From assembly GCA_020024465.1 (NCBI GenBank), contig JAHHTT010000016.1:1-42763 (forward strand): 42,763 nucleotides of DNA. Reading direction: 5' to 3'. The position numbers and the translations under genes are program-made. The notes under the pieces are model-generated. The model saw only the letters and a program-made list of their open reading frames with translations, was not told the origin of the DNA and ran no database searches. The stretch is from Odoribacter sp. Lineage in GTDB: Bacteria > Bacteroidota > Bacteroidia > Bacteroidales > Marinifilaceae. This document shows positions 34,241 to 42,763 of the stretch, piece after piece. How positions within the stretch are numbered: position 1 is the first letter of the stretch; each line of letters opens with the position of its first letter.

Positions 34241-34286
34241 ATAAGAACGATGCAAAAATAATAAATTTATTCAGACTTGCGAATAA

Positions 34287-34315
34287 TTTGGTATCAATTA
34301 CTTTTTGTATTTTTG
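34287..34315 (+). promoter_or_regulatory. Promoter of dtd and the MazG-like gene
   Basis: TTTG (34287-34290) and TATTTTTG (34308-34315) match the -33 and -7 elements with a 17-base spacer, slightly short. The dtd ATG is 44 bp after the -7 box. Confidence 0.55.
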
Positions 34316-34358
34316 TATTGTCAGACACAAACTCTTAATAAAATAATTCGTTTTTATC

Positions 34359-34811
34359 ATGAAAACAGTCATACAGCGAGTCCTGCACGCAAGCGTAACC
34401 ATTGACAGTCAAGTACACTCTTCCATACAAAAAGGGATGATGATACTGGTGGGCATACAATCCGACGACACCTGTGAGGACATCGAATGGCTCTCCACCA
34501 AAATCTGCAATCTCCGCATTTTTGACGACAACGAGGGTGTGATGAACCGTTCGATTCTCGAAACGGGAGGGGACATTTTAGCTGTCAGCCAATTCACACT
34601 CATGGCCCGTACAAAAAAAGGCAATCGCCCGTCATACATTGATGCTGCCAAGCCGGACATCTCCATCCCTCTCTATGAGCAATTCGTGAAAACACTTTCC
34701 GCCACACTTCACAAGGACATACAGACCGGAGTATTCGGAGCTGACATGAAAGTGGAGCTTATCAATGACGGACCGGTCACCCTCATCATTGATTCCAAAA
34801 ACCGCATTTAA
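34359..34811 (+). CDS. dtd: D-aminoacyl-tRNA deacylase
   Basis: Removes D-amino acids, and glycine from tRNA-Ala, wrongly attached to tRNA; cytoplasmic homodimer. The 150-residue length is typical. Both signature motifs are intact: SQFTL (77-81) and the cross-subunit cis Gly-Pro loop NDGPVT (136-141). GNRPSY (88-93) is also conserved. The MazG-like gene begins 19 bp after the stop; both deal with misformed metabolites, and they are probably cotranscribed. Confidence 0.97.
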   Translation: MKTVIQRVLHASVTIDSQVHSSIQKGMMILVGIQSDDTCEDIEWLSTKICNLRIFDDNEGVMNRSILETGGDILAVSQFTLMARTKKGNRPSYIDAAKPDISIPLYEQFVKTLSATLHKDIQTGVFGADMKVELINDGPVTLIIDSKNRI

Positions 34812-34829
34812 TCTTTCAAATCACACATC

Positions 34830-35159
34830 ATGGAATTGCAAGAATTACAAACCCGCATCGACCAATGGATCAGACAATACGGCGTCCGCTATTTTAACGA
34901 GCTGACCAACACAGCCATACTGATGGAGGAAGTGGGAGAACTGGCACGCGTTATGGCACGCAAATACGGAGAACAGTCTTTCAAAGAGGGTGAAAAAGAA
35001 AATCTGGCTGACGAAATGGCAGATGTTCTATGGGTCCTTGCCTGTCTGGCCAATCAAACCGGAGTGAATCTGACCGAGGCCATGGAAGACAATTTCAGAA
35101 AAAAAACAGACCGGGATAAAAAAAGACACAAAAACAATCCTAAAATCCAGTCACGTTAA
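34830..35159 (+). CDS. MazG-like nucleotide pyrophosphohydrolase
   Basis: All-alpha NTP pyrophosphatase that hydrolyses (d)NTPs, often non-canonical ones, to monophosphates. The 109-residue protein shows the two-part metal site of the fold: ILMEEVGEL (31-39) and LADEMADVLWVLA (59-71), the E-x-x-E and E-x-x-D motifs. It is a single-domain version, unlike the two-domain MazG of enterobacteria. The C-terminal tail is basic (KKTDRDKKRHKNN). It sits between dtd and the RND transporter. Confidence 0.92.
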   Translation: MELQELQTRIDQWIRQYGVRYFNELTNTAILMEEVGELARVMARKYGEQSFKEGEKENLADEMADVLWVLACLANQTGVNLTEAMEDNFRKKTDRDKKRHKNNPKIQSR

Positions 35160-35171
35160 ACAGATTCTTTC

Positions 35172-35179
35172 TAACTTTG
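35172..35179 (+). promoter_or_regulatory. -7 promoter box of the RND transporter gene
   Basis: TAACTTTG (TAnnTTTG) ends 22 bp before the transporter ATG, in the 42-bp gap after the MazG-like gene, so the transporter can be expressed separately. Confidence 0.5.
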
Positions 35180-35201
35180 TCATTTCGAAAACTTAAATAC
35201 A

Positions 35202-37595
35202 ATGTGGACCAAGACTGCAGGGGTTATATTACGTTATAGGATGGCTTTTATCATAGCCGTACTGCTGTGTACTGCCTTTATGGGATTTCAGGCACGGAAG
35301 ATTCAAATGTCATACGAAAGTGCTGATTTGCTACCCAGGACAGACAGCGCCTACATCGATTACACCCGTTTCCGCGAAACCTTCGGACAAGAAGGAAACG
35401 TTATGGTGTTTGCCGTGCAGGATTTTGACTTTTATGAACTCGACAAATTGAACGACTGGATTGCCATGGGCGATTCCATCAAGGCGCTCAAAGGAGTGAC
35501 AGCCCTGATGGACATTACGCACACTTTCAATCTCCACAAAAACACGGAATTGCGCAAATTTGAGGTACGTCCCATCTTTCCCCGCCGGATTGCCGACAAG
35601 AGAGAACTCGACAGCCTTGCCTTTATCGCAGAAAACCTGCCGTTCTATGACGGACTGCTGCTCAACAAAACAAGCGGCACCTACGGCATGATGGTCACCG
35701 TCTCGGCAGAGGTGATGAATTCTCCCAAACGCGTACAACTGGTAGAAGACATTCTCAAAATCACCCACCGGTTCACCGACAAACATTCCGTACGCATGCA
35801 CTATTCCGGCATGCCTTACATCCGGGTAATCAATGCAGAAAACATAAAAGGCGAAATGTACATGTTCATCGCCCTTTCACTGCTGATTACCGCAATTATT
35901 CTATATCTTTTCTTCCGCTCGTTCCGCATTGTCGGATTCAGTGTTGGAATTATCGGCATCAGTGTTGTCTGGGCTCTCGGCATCATGGCTCTTCTCGAGG
36001 TTAAAATCACGTTGCTGACAGCCATGCTGCCGCCCTTACTGATTGTTATCGGGATACCCAACTGTGTCTACATGATTAACAAGTATCATGCAGAATACAT
36101 GCGCCACGGCAACAAAATCAAGGCATTGCAACGCATGATACAAAAGGTAGGCAACGCCTCCTTATTGTCGAATCTGACCACCGCTGCGGGATTTGCAACC
36201 TTCACCATTACCTCCAGCCAGATACTTGTCGATTTCGGTTGGGTAGCATTCCTAAGCATCGCCTGCGTATTTTTCATCTGCCTGATTCTCATCCCGACAA
36301 TATTCAGTTTTCTTCCAGTGCCGGAAACCAAACAGACAAAACATCTCAACAACCCGTTCATCAACAAAGTGATTGATAAACTGATTGAGATTGTCGCCAA
36401 CAGGAGACATACAGCCTATTATATTGCCTCCGTTCTGGTCATCATCGGTTTTGTCGGCATTACGCTGATGAAAACCACAGGATATATGGTAGACGATTTA
36501 AAAGAGACCGACCCTATCCGGCAGGATTTAGCCTTCTTTGAAGAAAATTTCGATGGTCTGATGCCACTTGAAATCACAATTGATTTCAGAAAGCCCAACC
36601 GCGTTTTCCAGTTGCACAATTTGGAAAAGCTCAACCGTCTGGATAAGGAACTCTCATCCGATCCGGACCTTTCAAAAGCCCTCTCCGTTGTAGAGGCGGC
36701 CAAATTTGCCAATCAGGCCTATTACAACGGCAAAGCTTCCTATTACAAGCTACCTACCAATATGACCAAAAACTTCATCATGAAATATGTTGCCGGATCT
36801 ACCGAAGGGACAAACGAAATGGCTAAATCATTTGTAGATACAGCCATGCAAAAAGCCCGGTTAAGTTTCCGTGTCAAAGATATCGGCACCAAGAAAATGG
36901 CAGCCAAAGAGGACTCTCTCTATAAAACCATTGACAGGATATTCCCGTCCGACAAATACGATGTTACGGTGACAGGCTCCAGCATCATTTTCTTCAAGGG
37001 AAACCAATATCTGATTTCCAATCTGTTCTCTTCGCTTGCCCTTGCCATCATTCTAATCGCAAGCTTTATGGCATGGATGTTCAAAAGCAAGCGGATGGTG
37101 CTTATCGCTTTGGTGCCCAACGTTATTCCTCAGATTATCACGGCAGCCATCATGGGCTATGCCGGCATACCTATCAAGGCCTCCACCATATTGGTATTCA
37201 GCGTAGCCTTCGGTATTTCTGTGGACAACACCATCCACTATCTGGCCAAATACCGTCAGGAACTCCAGTCCACCGGTTGGGACATAGCCCGTTCCGTAGT
37301 CCTTGCCTTGAAAGAAACCGGACAGAGCATGATATACACCTCCATCATCCTATTCTTCGGATTCGGAATTTTCTGCCTGTCCAGCTTTGGAGGGACCTTT
37401 GCTCTCGGGTTGCTTACAAGCATCACCCTTTTCGGAGCCATGCTTGCCAATCTGATACTGCTTCCCTCTCTGCTGCTCACCATGGCGCACAGTGTCACAC
37501 AACGCAATTTCAAAGCCGAACCGTTGTTACAAATCTACGACGAAGAAGAAGACATTGACGAAGACAAACTCGAAATCGAAAGCGGTCGGGCCTAA
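35202..37595 (+). CDS. RND/MMPL-family transporter
   Basis: Inner-membrane exporter of the MMPL/patched-like RND branch; substrates in this branch are usually lipids or hydrophobic compounds. The 797-residue protein has an internal duplication. A first helix (about 12-30) is followed by a periplasmic domain, then five helices (about 219-380) including GIPNCVYMINKYHAEY. The pattern repeats: one helix near 405-425, a second periplasmic domain, and five helices from about 605 with SVAFGISVDNTIHYLAKYRQEL, the typical D-x-x-I/V-H segment. The C-terminal tail is acidic. No adaptor or outer-membrane factor gene lies beside it. Its TAA stop overlaps the deoC stop on the other strand. Confidence 0.92.
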   Translation: MWTKTAGVILRYRMAFIIAVLLCTAFMGFQARKIQMSYESADLLPRTDSAYIDYTRFRETFGQEGNVMVFAVQDFDFYELDKLNDWIAMGDSIKALKGVTALMDITHTFNLHKNTELRKFEVRPIFPRRIADKRELDSLAFIAENLPFYDGLLLNKTSGTYGMMVTVSAEVMNSPKRVQLVEDILKITHRFTDKHSVRMHYSGMPYIRVINAENIKGEMYMFIALSLLITAIILYLFFRSFRIVGFSVGIIGISVVWALGIMALLEVKITLLTAMLPPLLIVIGIPNCVYMINKYHAEYMRHGNKIKALQRMIQKVGNASLLSNLTTAAGFATFTITSSQILVDFGWVAFLSIACVFFICLILIPTIFSFLPVPETKQTKHLNNPFINKVIDKLIEIVANRRHTAYYIASVLVIIGFVGITLMKTTGYMVDDLKETDPIRQDLAFFEENFDGLMPLEITIDFRKPNRVFQLHNLEKLNRLDKELSSDPDLSKALSVVEAAKFANQAYYNGKASYYKLPTNMTKNFIMKYVAGSTEGTNEMAKSFVDTAMQKARLSFRVKDIGTKKMAAKEDSLYKTIDRIFPSDKYDVTVTGSSIIFFKGNQYLISNLFSSLALAIILIASFMAWMFKSKRMVLIALVPNVIPQIITAAIMGYAGIPIKASTILVFSVAFGISVDNTIHYLAKYRQELQSTGWDIARSVVLALKETGQSMIYTSIILFFGFGIFCLSSFGGTFALGLLTSITLFGAMLANLILLPSLLLTMAHSVTQRNFKAEPLLQIYDEEEDIDEDKLEIESGRA

Positions 37596-38464
37596 TCCTG
37601 ACACATGCTTTTGATTTCCTTTACAACATCCTCCATCAGCTGCGAAGCTCCGATACGGAAGAGAGAAGGGTTCAGCCATTCCTGTCCCAACATGTGCTTG
37701 ACAATTGCCAGATAACGAATTGCATTCTGTGCCTTGGACACACCTCCGGCAACTTTCAGTCCCACCTTCTTACCTGTTTGGGCATAAAACTGACGGATGG
37801 CCTCACACATGACATATACGGATTCAGGAGTTGCATTCACCGGAACTTTACCTGTAGAGGTTTTTATAAAATCAGCTCCCGCACAAGCAGCGATCAGCGA
37901 TGCCCTGAAAATCGTCTCAAAATCCTTCAGTTCCCCTGTTTCCAGAATCACCTTCATCAGCACATCCTTACAGGCTTCACGTTTTGCTTTCAAATCCTGA
38001 TAGACTTTCTCATAATTCTTTTCCAGCATATCCCCTACAGGGATGACAACATCCACTTCCTGAGCTCCGGCGGCAATCGCCATCCTGATTTCAGCCAGCT
38101 TGATTTCAAGAAAACTCTGAGAAGTGGGGAAATTACCGGCAACAACAGCCGTCCGGATACCGGTTGAGAGCAACTCTTTCCGCACGATGGAGGCAAATTG
38201 CGGATAAACGCATACTGCCGCAACCGGTTCGAGTTCATACTTCTTTAACTTTTTCTGCATATCCACAACAAAATCCCGCACCGATTCATCCGTATCTGTC
38301 AATTTAAGAGTCGTGTAATCCATACAGGATACACAAAATTCCAAGCCTTTAACACAATATGCCTGTCTGGCTTCCTTTTCGACAATGCTGTCCAGATCAA
38401 ACTGTATACGATCGTCCAGATTTGTTCCGTTATACGCTGCTAAAGTTTCTGTTATCTGCCCCAT
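37592..38464 (-). CDS. deoC: Deoxyribose-phosphate aldolase
   Basis: Class I aldolase splitting 2-deoxyribose 5-phosphate to glyceraldehyde 3-phosphate and acetaldehyde in deoxynucleoside breakdown. In 290 residues the Schiff-base lysine is Lys201 in ADFIKTSTGK, the second active-site lysine Lys237 in GLKVAGGV, and the acid in EVDVVIPVG (136-144). The first 40 residues extend beyond the shortest DeoC proteins, as in the longer E. coli-type enzymes. It converges on the RND gene with stop codons sharing bases, leaving no room for a separate terminator. Confidence 0.96.
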   Translation of the reverse strand: MGQITETLAAYNGTNLDDRIQFDLDSIVEKEARQAYCVKGLEFCVSCMDYTTLKLTDTDESVRDFVVDMQKKLKKYELEPVAAVCVYPQFASIVRKELLSTGIRTAVVAGNFPTSQSFLEIKLAEIRMAIAAGAQEVDVVIPVGDMLEKNYEKVYQDLKAKREACKDVLMKVILETGELKDFETIFRASLIAACAGADFIKTSTGKVPVNATPESVYVMCEAIRQFYAQTGKKVGLKVAGGVSKAQNAIRYLAIVKHMLGQEWLNPSLFRIGASQLMEDVVKEIKSMCQD

Positions 38465-38490
38465 TATTGATTAATTTATATTCATGAGGA

Positions 38491-38498
38491 CAAAATTA
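38491..38498 (-). promoter_or_regulatory. -7 promoter box of deoC
   Basis: On the minus strand TAATTTTG (TAnnTTTG) ends 26 bp before the deoC ATG, within the 122-bp region shared with divergent mutS. Confidence 0.5.
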
Positions 38499-38541
38499 CA
38501 CAATGTTCGTGAGGTTTTAAACTTTTCTTGGCAAAAATATT

Positions 38542-38549
38542 TATCTTTG
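38542..38549 (+). promoter_or_regulatory. -7 promoter box of mutS
   Basis: TATCTTTG (TAnnTTTG) lies 38 bp before the mutS ATG. The start would be near 38556, giving a leader of about 30 bases. No good -33 element at the expected distance. Confidence 0.55.
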
Positions 38550-38586
38550 AAATCTCTATTTAAAAACAATATAAATACAGACATTT

Positions 38587-41202
38587 ATGGCAAAGAAAGA
38601 TAGCGGCGAGACTCCGTTAATGAAACAGTATTATGCAATGAAGGCAAAATATCCTGATGCACTGTTACTTTATCGGATGGGTGATTTCTACGAGACTTTT
38701 GGAGAAGACGCCGTTACCGCATCCCGGATATTGGGAATCACACTGACAAGACGCTCCTCCGGTACGCCCGGAAGCGTAGAACTGGCAGGCTTCCCTTTTC
38801 ATGCCATAGACAACTACCTGCCCAAACTGGTAAGGGCCGGACAGAGAGTAGCCATCTGCGAACAGCTGGAAGATCCCAAAAAAACAAAGTCCTTAGTCAA
38901 GCGAGGAGTAATAGAATTGGTTACTCCCGGAGTTTCCTACAATGACTACTCTTCCGAAAGCAGAAGCAACGTCTTCCTTGCATCGGTATTTTTCAACAAG
39001 GCGGATACGGGCCTGGCCCTTTTAGACTTATCCACCGGCGAATTTCTAACGACCGAGGGAACTCATGCCACGATTGACAAACTGCTAAACAGTTTCCGGC
39101 CCAAGGAGGTGATTTATCCCAAAGGACAAGAGAAGCGCTTTCATGAATGGTTCGGCAACAAATTCTACATATACCCCATTGAAGAATGGTTTTTTGACAA
39201 GGATTCCGCCGTTGAACGGCTGCAGAAACATTTTGAAGTCAATTCGCTCAAAGGTTTCGGAATAGAACACATGGATAGCAGTATTTCGGCTTCCGGAGCC
39301 ATATTACACTACCTTGAGATGACAAAACACGATATGATTTCGCATCTGACAACCATCTCCCGGATAGACGAATCACATCACATCCTGCTGGACAGGTTTA
39401 CCTTGCGCAATCTGGAACTGCTCCATTCCGCCTACGAAGGCGGATGCTCGCTGGTCGATATCCTGGACAAGACCGCCACCCCCATGGGAAGCAGGACACT
39501 CAGACGGTGGATCAGCATGCCCTTGAAATCACCGGAAGAAATCAACCGCCGTCTGGATATCGTGGACTATTTTATCCGCCACGAAAAAGAGCGTCAGGAA
39601 GCAGAAAAATCATTGGGACATATCGGCGACCTGGAACGGCTCGCCTCAAAAATCGGCGCAGGACGCATCTCTCCCCGCGAAATGAACCAGCTGAAGAATG
39701 CCCTGGCAAACATTCACCCCATCAAGGAAATATGCCGGCAATCGGACATCCGGATACTGCAGGAACTCGCAGACAAGCTCGACCCCTGTCTGCCGCTATA
39801 TGAAAAAATAAACCGGCAGCTACAGGAAAACGCGCCTCAACAAATAGCCAAAGGGAATGTCATTGCAGCAGGAGTAGACGCCGAATTAGACGAATTGCGG
39901 AACATTTCCGGTCATGGAAAAGAAAAACTGCTGGAAATCCAGCAAAAAGAGAGCGAAGCGACCGGCATTCCCTCATTGAAAATAGGATTCAACAATGTAT
40001 TCGGTTACTATATTGAAGTCACCAAGACCCACAAAGACAAGGCTCCGTCCACCTGGATCCGCAAACAGACGCTTGTGAACGGCGAACGTTACATCACTCC
40101 TGAACTGAAAGAATACGAGGAGAGGATATTAGGAGCCGAAGACAGAATCCTGACCATCGAGACCGGGTTGTACAATGCCCTGCTTTCAGAAGCCGCAGAA
40201 TACATACGGACACTTCAGGCAGATGCGAAAATACTGTCGGGCATCGACACGCTGATATCTTTTGCCAAAGTATCCGAAGCCAACAACTACCACCGTCCCC
40301 ACGTTGACGATTCCGAATCCATCGACATCCGGGAAGGACGCCATCCGGTTATTGAAAAACAATTGCCTCCCGGCGAAGAATACATATCCAACGATGTCTG
40401 TCTCGACAAGGAAAAACAGCAGATCATCATTCTTACCGGTCCGAACATGGCCGGTAAATCGGCGTTTCTTCGCCAGACAGCCCTCATCGTAATCATGGCC
40501 CAGGCCGGCTGTTTTGTTCCGGCAGAATCCGCTGCCATCGGATATGTAGACAGGATATTTACCCGTGTCGGTGCATCCGACAACATCTCACAGGGAGAAT
40601 CCACGTTCATGGTGGAAATGAACGAAGCGGCCAATATCCTGAACAACATATCAGACCGCAGCCTGGTGCTGTTCGACGAATTGGGCCGCGGCACCTCCAC
40701 CTATGACGGAATCTCCATTGCCTGGGCGATAGTCGAATATCTGCACGAACATCCGAAATACCATGCCAAGACCCTGTTTGCCACACACTACCATGAATTG
40801 AACGAAATGGAGCGCTCATTCAAAAGAATCAAGAACTACAATGTTTCGGTCAAAGAAGTGGACAATAAGGTGATTTTCCTGCGCAAACTGGTGCAAGGCG
40901 GCTCGAACCATTCATTCGGCATACAGGTGGGCAAAATGGCGGGACTGCCACAATCCGTCATCAAACGGGCCGATGCCATATTGAAGCAGCTGGAAGACAA
41001 TCATGACAAAAACGACCATCTGCATAAAAATGTCGGACACATTGCAGAAGCCCGGGAAGGACTGCAACTCAGTTTTTTTCAATTGGACGACCCGGTTCTA
41101 ATCCGAATCCGCGAGGAGATTGCAGGACTGGACATAAACAGTCTCACACCTTTGGAGGCACTGAACAAATTAAACGAAATAAAAAAGATAACCGGGCTTT
41201 AA
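38587..41202 (+). CDS. mutS: DNA mismatch repair protein MutS
   Basis: Recognises mispairs and small loops in newly copied DNA and recruits MutL. The 871-residue protein is complete. The mismatch-reading Phe-x-Glu motif is at 34-36 in MGDFYETFGED. The connector, core and clamp domains fill about 130-570. The ATPase domain has Walker A TGPNMAGKSAFLRQ (about 616-629), GASDNISQGESTFMVEM, Walker B LVLFDELGRGTSTYDG and the conserved THYHEL. The C-terminal tail with LDINSLTPLEALNKLNEIK is the short helix-turn-helix/dimerisation end. The region is noticeably richer in G and C than the accessory genes that follow. Confidence 0.98.
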   Translation: MAKKDSGETPLMKQYYAMKAKYPDALLLYRMGDFYETFGEDAVTASRILGITLTRRSSGTPGSVELAGFPFHAIDNYLPKLVRAGQRVAICEQLEDPKKTKSLVKRGVIELVTPGVSYNDYSSESRSNVFLASVFFNKADTGLALLDLSTGEFLTTEGTHATIDKLLNSFRPKEVIYPKGQEKRFHEWFGNKFYIYPIEEWFFDKDSAVERLQKHFEVNSLKGFGIEHMDSSISASGAILHYLEMTKHDMISHLTTISRIDESHHILLDRFTLRNLELLHSAYEGGCSLVDILDKTATPMGSRTLRRWISMPLKSPEEINRRLDIVDYFIRHEKERQEAEKSLGHIGDLERLASKIGAGRISPREMNQLKNALANIHPIKEICRQSDIRILQELADKLDPCLPLYEKINRQLQENAPQQIAKGNVIAAGVDAELDELRNISGHGKEKLLEIQQKESEATGIPSLKIGFNNVFGYYIEVTKTHKDKAPSTWIRKQTLVNGERYITPELKEYEERILGAEDRILTIETGLYNALLSEAAEYIRTLQADAKILSGIDTLISFAKVSEANNYHRPHVDDSESIDIREGRHPVIEKQLPPGEEYISNDVCLDKEKQQIIILTGPNMAGKSAFLRQTALIVIMAQAGCFVPAESAAIGYVDRIFTRVGASDNISQGESTFMVEMNEAANILNNISDRSLVLFDELGRGTSTYDGISIAWAIVEYLHEHPKYHAKTLFATHYHELNEMERSFKRIKNYNVSVKEVDNKVIFLRKLVQGGSNHSFGIQVGKMAGLPQSVIKRADAILKQLEDNHDKNDHLHKNVGHIAEAREGLQLSFFQLDDPVLIRIREEIAGLDINSLTPLEALNKLNEIKKITGL

Positions 41203-41210
41203 AGTCCGGT
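41191..41210 (+). terminator. Hairpin at the mutS stop codon, possible terminator
   Basis: ACCGGGCTTTAAAGTCCGGT is a 20-bp near-palindrome spanning the mutS TAA, symmetric except for one pair that can form G-T. No T-run follows, so termination would be weak or factor-dependent. Confidence 0.45.
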
Positions 41211-41348
41211 CATCGGTCGCCGGGATGGCCCTGGAAAATATAAGCTTAAAATAGCCTCAAATATCATGAATATACTGCAAAACAAGGTTTATAATGTATG
41301 GTTTTGAGAAAACATCTCATAAAACGACATTTATTCATGATTTATTAT

Positions 41349-41356
41349 TATATTTG
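41349..41356 (+). promoter_or_regulatory. -7 promoter box of the RloA/RloB-like module
   Basis: TATATTTG (TAnnTTTG) lies 47 bp before the ATPase ATG, in an AT-rich 200-bp gap after mutS. The -33 element is not clear. It gives the two-gene module its own promoter. Confidence 0.55.
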
Positions 41357-41402
41357 TACAGTGAATCAATGAAATAGATTAGAAATAATAAACGCAAAAT
41401 AT

Positions 41403-42674
41403 ATGTTACTTGAATTTACAGTAGAGAATTTCAGATCTTTTTATGGCAAGAAGACATTGGTGTTAGAAGCGGATAAGGCACTAAAGGAGTGCGCTGAATC
41501 TAATTTATTTGACTATATCAAATACACTATGCTTCGTTCGCTAGCATTGTATGGAGCAAACTCTAGTGGTAAATCCAATCTCGTCAGTGCAATGTATGCC
41601 ATGAAGATGTGCATATTGTCATCAGTCAAGTTGAATGATAATGAAGAACTGGCTTATGAACCATTTCTATTAATGAAAGATAACAATCGTCCTACGATGT
41701 TTGAGATAATTTTCATTAAAGGCGACTACTGCTATCGATATGGATTCAGATATAACAGAGAATGTATCATCGATGAATGGTTGTTCCGTAAAACAACACC
41801 TCGTTCAAAGGAAGTTATGATGTTCGTGAGAGATGAGGAAGGAATCTGTATTGATGAGTCAAACTTTCCGGAAGGCATCGGCTACGAAGAAAAAACAAAC
41901 GATAACCGCTTGTTTTTATCTCTTTGCCAGCAGTTAGGTGGAGAGATTTCACGCCAGGTGATATCGTGGTACCAATCAGATTTTAATGTAATTTCCGGTT
42001 TGAACAATCAGCAATATAGAGCATATTCAAAACTATTCTTTCATAAAAAAGATATTTCAAGTACGGATGCTTTAAAATTCTTCCAAAAATTAAAACTTGG
42101 GTTTAATAATATCATGACACATGAGGAAGATCCCCATATCCCTCAAGATATTCCAGTTGAACTGAAAGCCTTGTTTCAAAGAGAATCGCAAAGTAAGAAA
42201 AGTATTGAATTAGACTCAATACACAATGTATATTCTGAAGAAGGTACAGTCGTGGGTACGATAAATCTTTCGTTCGAAGATCATGAATCGTCTGGAACAA
42301 ACAAACTTTTCGATCTCTCAGGCCCCGTATTTGAAACATTATATGCAGGATCAGTTCTTGTTATTGATGAACTGGACGCTAAAATGCATCCGCTTATTTC
42401 ACAATACATAATTGGCTTGTTTAATAATCCGGAGACAAACCCTAAGAACGCGCAATTGATATTTACGACTCATGATACCCACCTGTTGTCTCAGAAGATT
42501 CTCCGACGCGATCAGATATGGTTTACAGAGAAGGATGCCAAGGAACAGACTGATCTGTACAGCTTGAGTGATATCGTGCTTCCTGATGGAACTAAGCCAC
42601 GTAATGATGCCAATTATGAGAAGAATTATATTGCCGGCCGTTACGGAGCCATACCTTATATTCTTAACGATTAA
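41403..42674 (+). CDS. RloA-like AAA/ABC-type ATPase (COG1106 family)
   Basis: Predicted ATPase subunit of a two-gene defence-type module. The 423-residue protein begins with LLEFTVENFRSF, the usual opening of the SMC/RecF-like AAA_15/AAA_21 group. Walker A is GANSSGKSNL (51-60), an ABC-signature-like block ESSGTNKLFDLSG lies at 295-307, Walker B VLVIDELDAKMHP at 318-330, and the switch histidine LIFTTHDTHLL at 352-362. The C-terminus NYIAGRYGAIPYI is common in RloA and related OLD-like proteins. The next gene, 11 bp on, looks like RloB, which strengthens the call. A role in phage defence or abortive infection is inferred from relatives. Confidence 0.9.
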   Translation: MLLEFTVENFRSFYGKKTLVLEADKALKECAESNLFDYIKYTMLRSLALYGANSSGKSNLVSAMYAMKMCILSSVKLNDNEELAYEPFLLMKDNNRPTMFEIIFIKGDYCYRYGFRYNRECIIDEWLFRKTTPRSKEVMMFVRDEEGICIDESNFPEGIGYEEKTNDNRLFLSLCQQLGGEISRQVISWYQSDFNVISGLNNQQYRAYSKLFFHKKDISSTDALKFFQKLKLGFNNIMTHEEDPHIPQDIPVELKALFQRESQSKKSIELDSIHNVYSEEGTVVGTINLSFEDHESSGTNKLFDLSGPVFETLYAGSVLVIDELDAKMHPLISQYIIGLFNNPETNPKNAQLIFTTHDTHLLSQKILRRDQIWFTEKDAKEQTDLYSLSDIVLPDGTKPRNDANYEKNYIAGRYGAIPYILND

Positions 42675-42685
42675 ACAAGGACAAT

Positions 42686-42763
42686 ATGGCGGCAAAGAAA
42701 ATTAAAATAGACAAAGCTCTTGCTAAATTTGGAAAGCAGTCTCAGAGTAGAGAACAAAAGGTC
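42686..42763 (+). CDS. RloB-like protein, N-terminal fragment cut by window edge
   Basis: An ATG 11 bp after the ATPase stop opens a frame that remains open to the last base (26 codons). The visible start, AAKKIKIDKALAKFGKQSQS, is Lys/Gln-rich and basic, like the variable leader of RloB proteins, before their expected conserved core. No catalytic motif is in view, so the call rests mostly on position behind an RloA-like gene. Confidence 0.5.
   Translation, partial: MAAKKIKIDKALAKFGKQSQSREQKV

Noticed and set aside
1..42763. CRISPR array, insertion sequence or transposase
   Set aside because: No regularly spaced repeat family of CRISPR size and no transposase or recombinase frame was seen on either strand.

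Overview
The window comes from a member of the Bacteroidales, in the Bacteroides / Parabacteroides / Odoribacter range; genus is not settled from sequence alone. The evidence is a SusC/SusD pair with a FecR anti-sigma and an ECF sigma factor, a DUF1460 amidase, many lipoproteins, and about a dozen copies of the Bacteroidota -7 promoter box TAnnTTTG placed just upstream of genes.

Layout. (1) 1-5417, minus strand: a tightly packed defence-type operon, read from right to left. It holds an XRE regulator, a GIY-YIG (T5orf172) protein with a DUF4268-like C-terminus, a SNF2-type helicase, a two-helix membrane protein, and the first 199 residues of a type III (Mod-like) adenine DNA methyltransferase that runs off the left edge. 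A clear promoter with an overlapping 19-bp dyad sits in front of it. (2) 5364-5875: a 500-bp gap with short repeats. (3) 5876-9640, plus strand: an envelope cluster of an OmpA-domain lipoprotein, a DUF1460 amidase, an LpoB-like penicillin-binding-protein activator and a COG3014-like lipoprotein. (4) 9685-14286: M20 dipeptidase, prs, SPOR lipoprotein, sodium/solute symporter. (5) 14423-24695: a SusC/SusD uptake locus without carbohydrate enzymes (TlpA thioredoxin, PKD-like lipoprotein, DUF4843 lipoprotein, SusD, SusC with STN domain, FecR), plus a divergent ECF sigma gene. (6) 24791-34038: leuS, then convergent minus-strand genes: a six-gene operon (polyprenyl synthase, dCMP deaminase, S41 protease, secreted nuclease, Dus, DUF454) and an iron alcohol dehydrogenase. 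(7) 34169-41202: tRNA-Arg(CCU), dtd, MazG-like pyrophosphohydrolase, RND/MMPL exporter, convergent deoC, mutS. (8) 41403-42763: an RloA-like AAA ATPase followed by the start of an RloB-like gene, a second defence-type module that leaves the window at the right.

So ordinary chromosomal housekeeping genes are bracketed by two accessory defence modules. The left module is the most likely place for an undescribed system: a helicase and methyltransferase core carrying an unusual GIY-YIG/DUF4268 protein and a membrane protein, all apparently under one autoregulated promoter. Functions are assigned from motifs read by eye; no database search was run.
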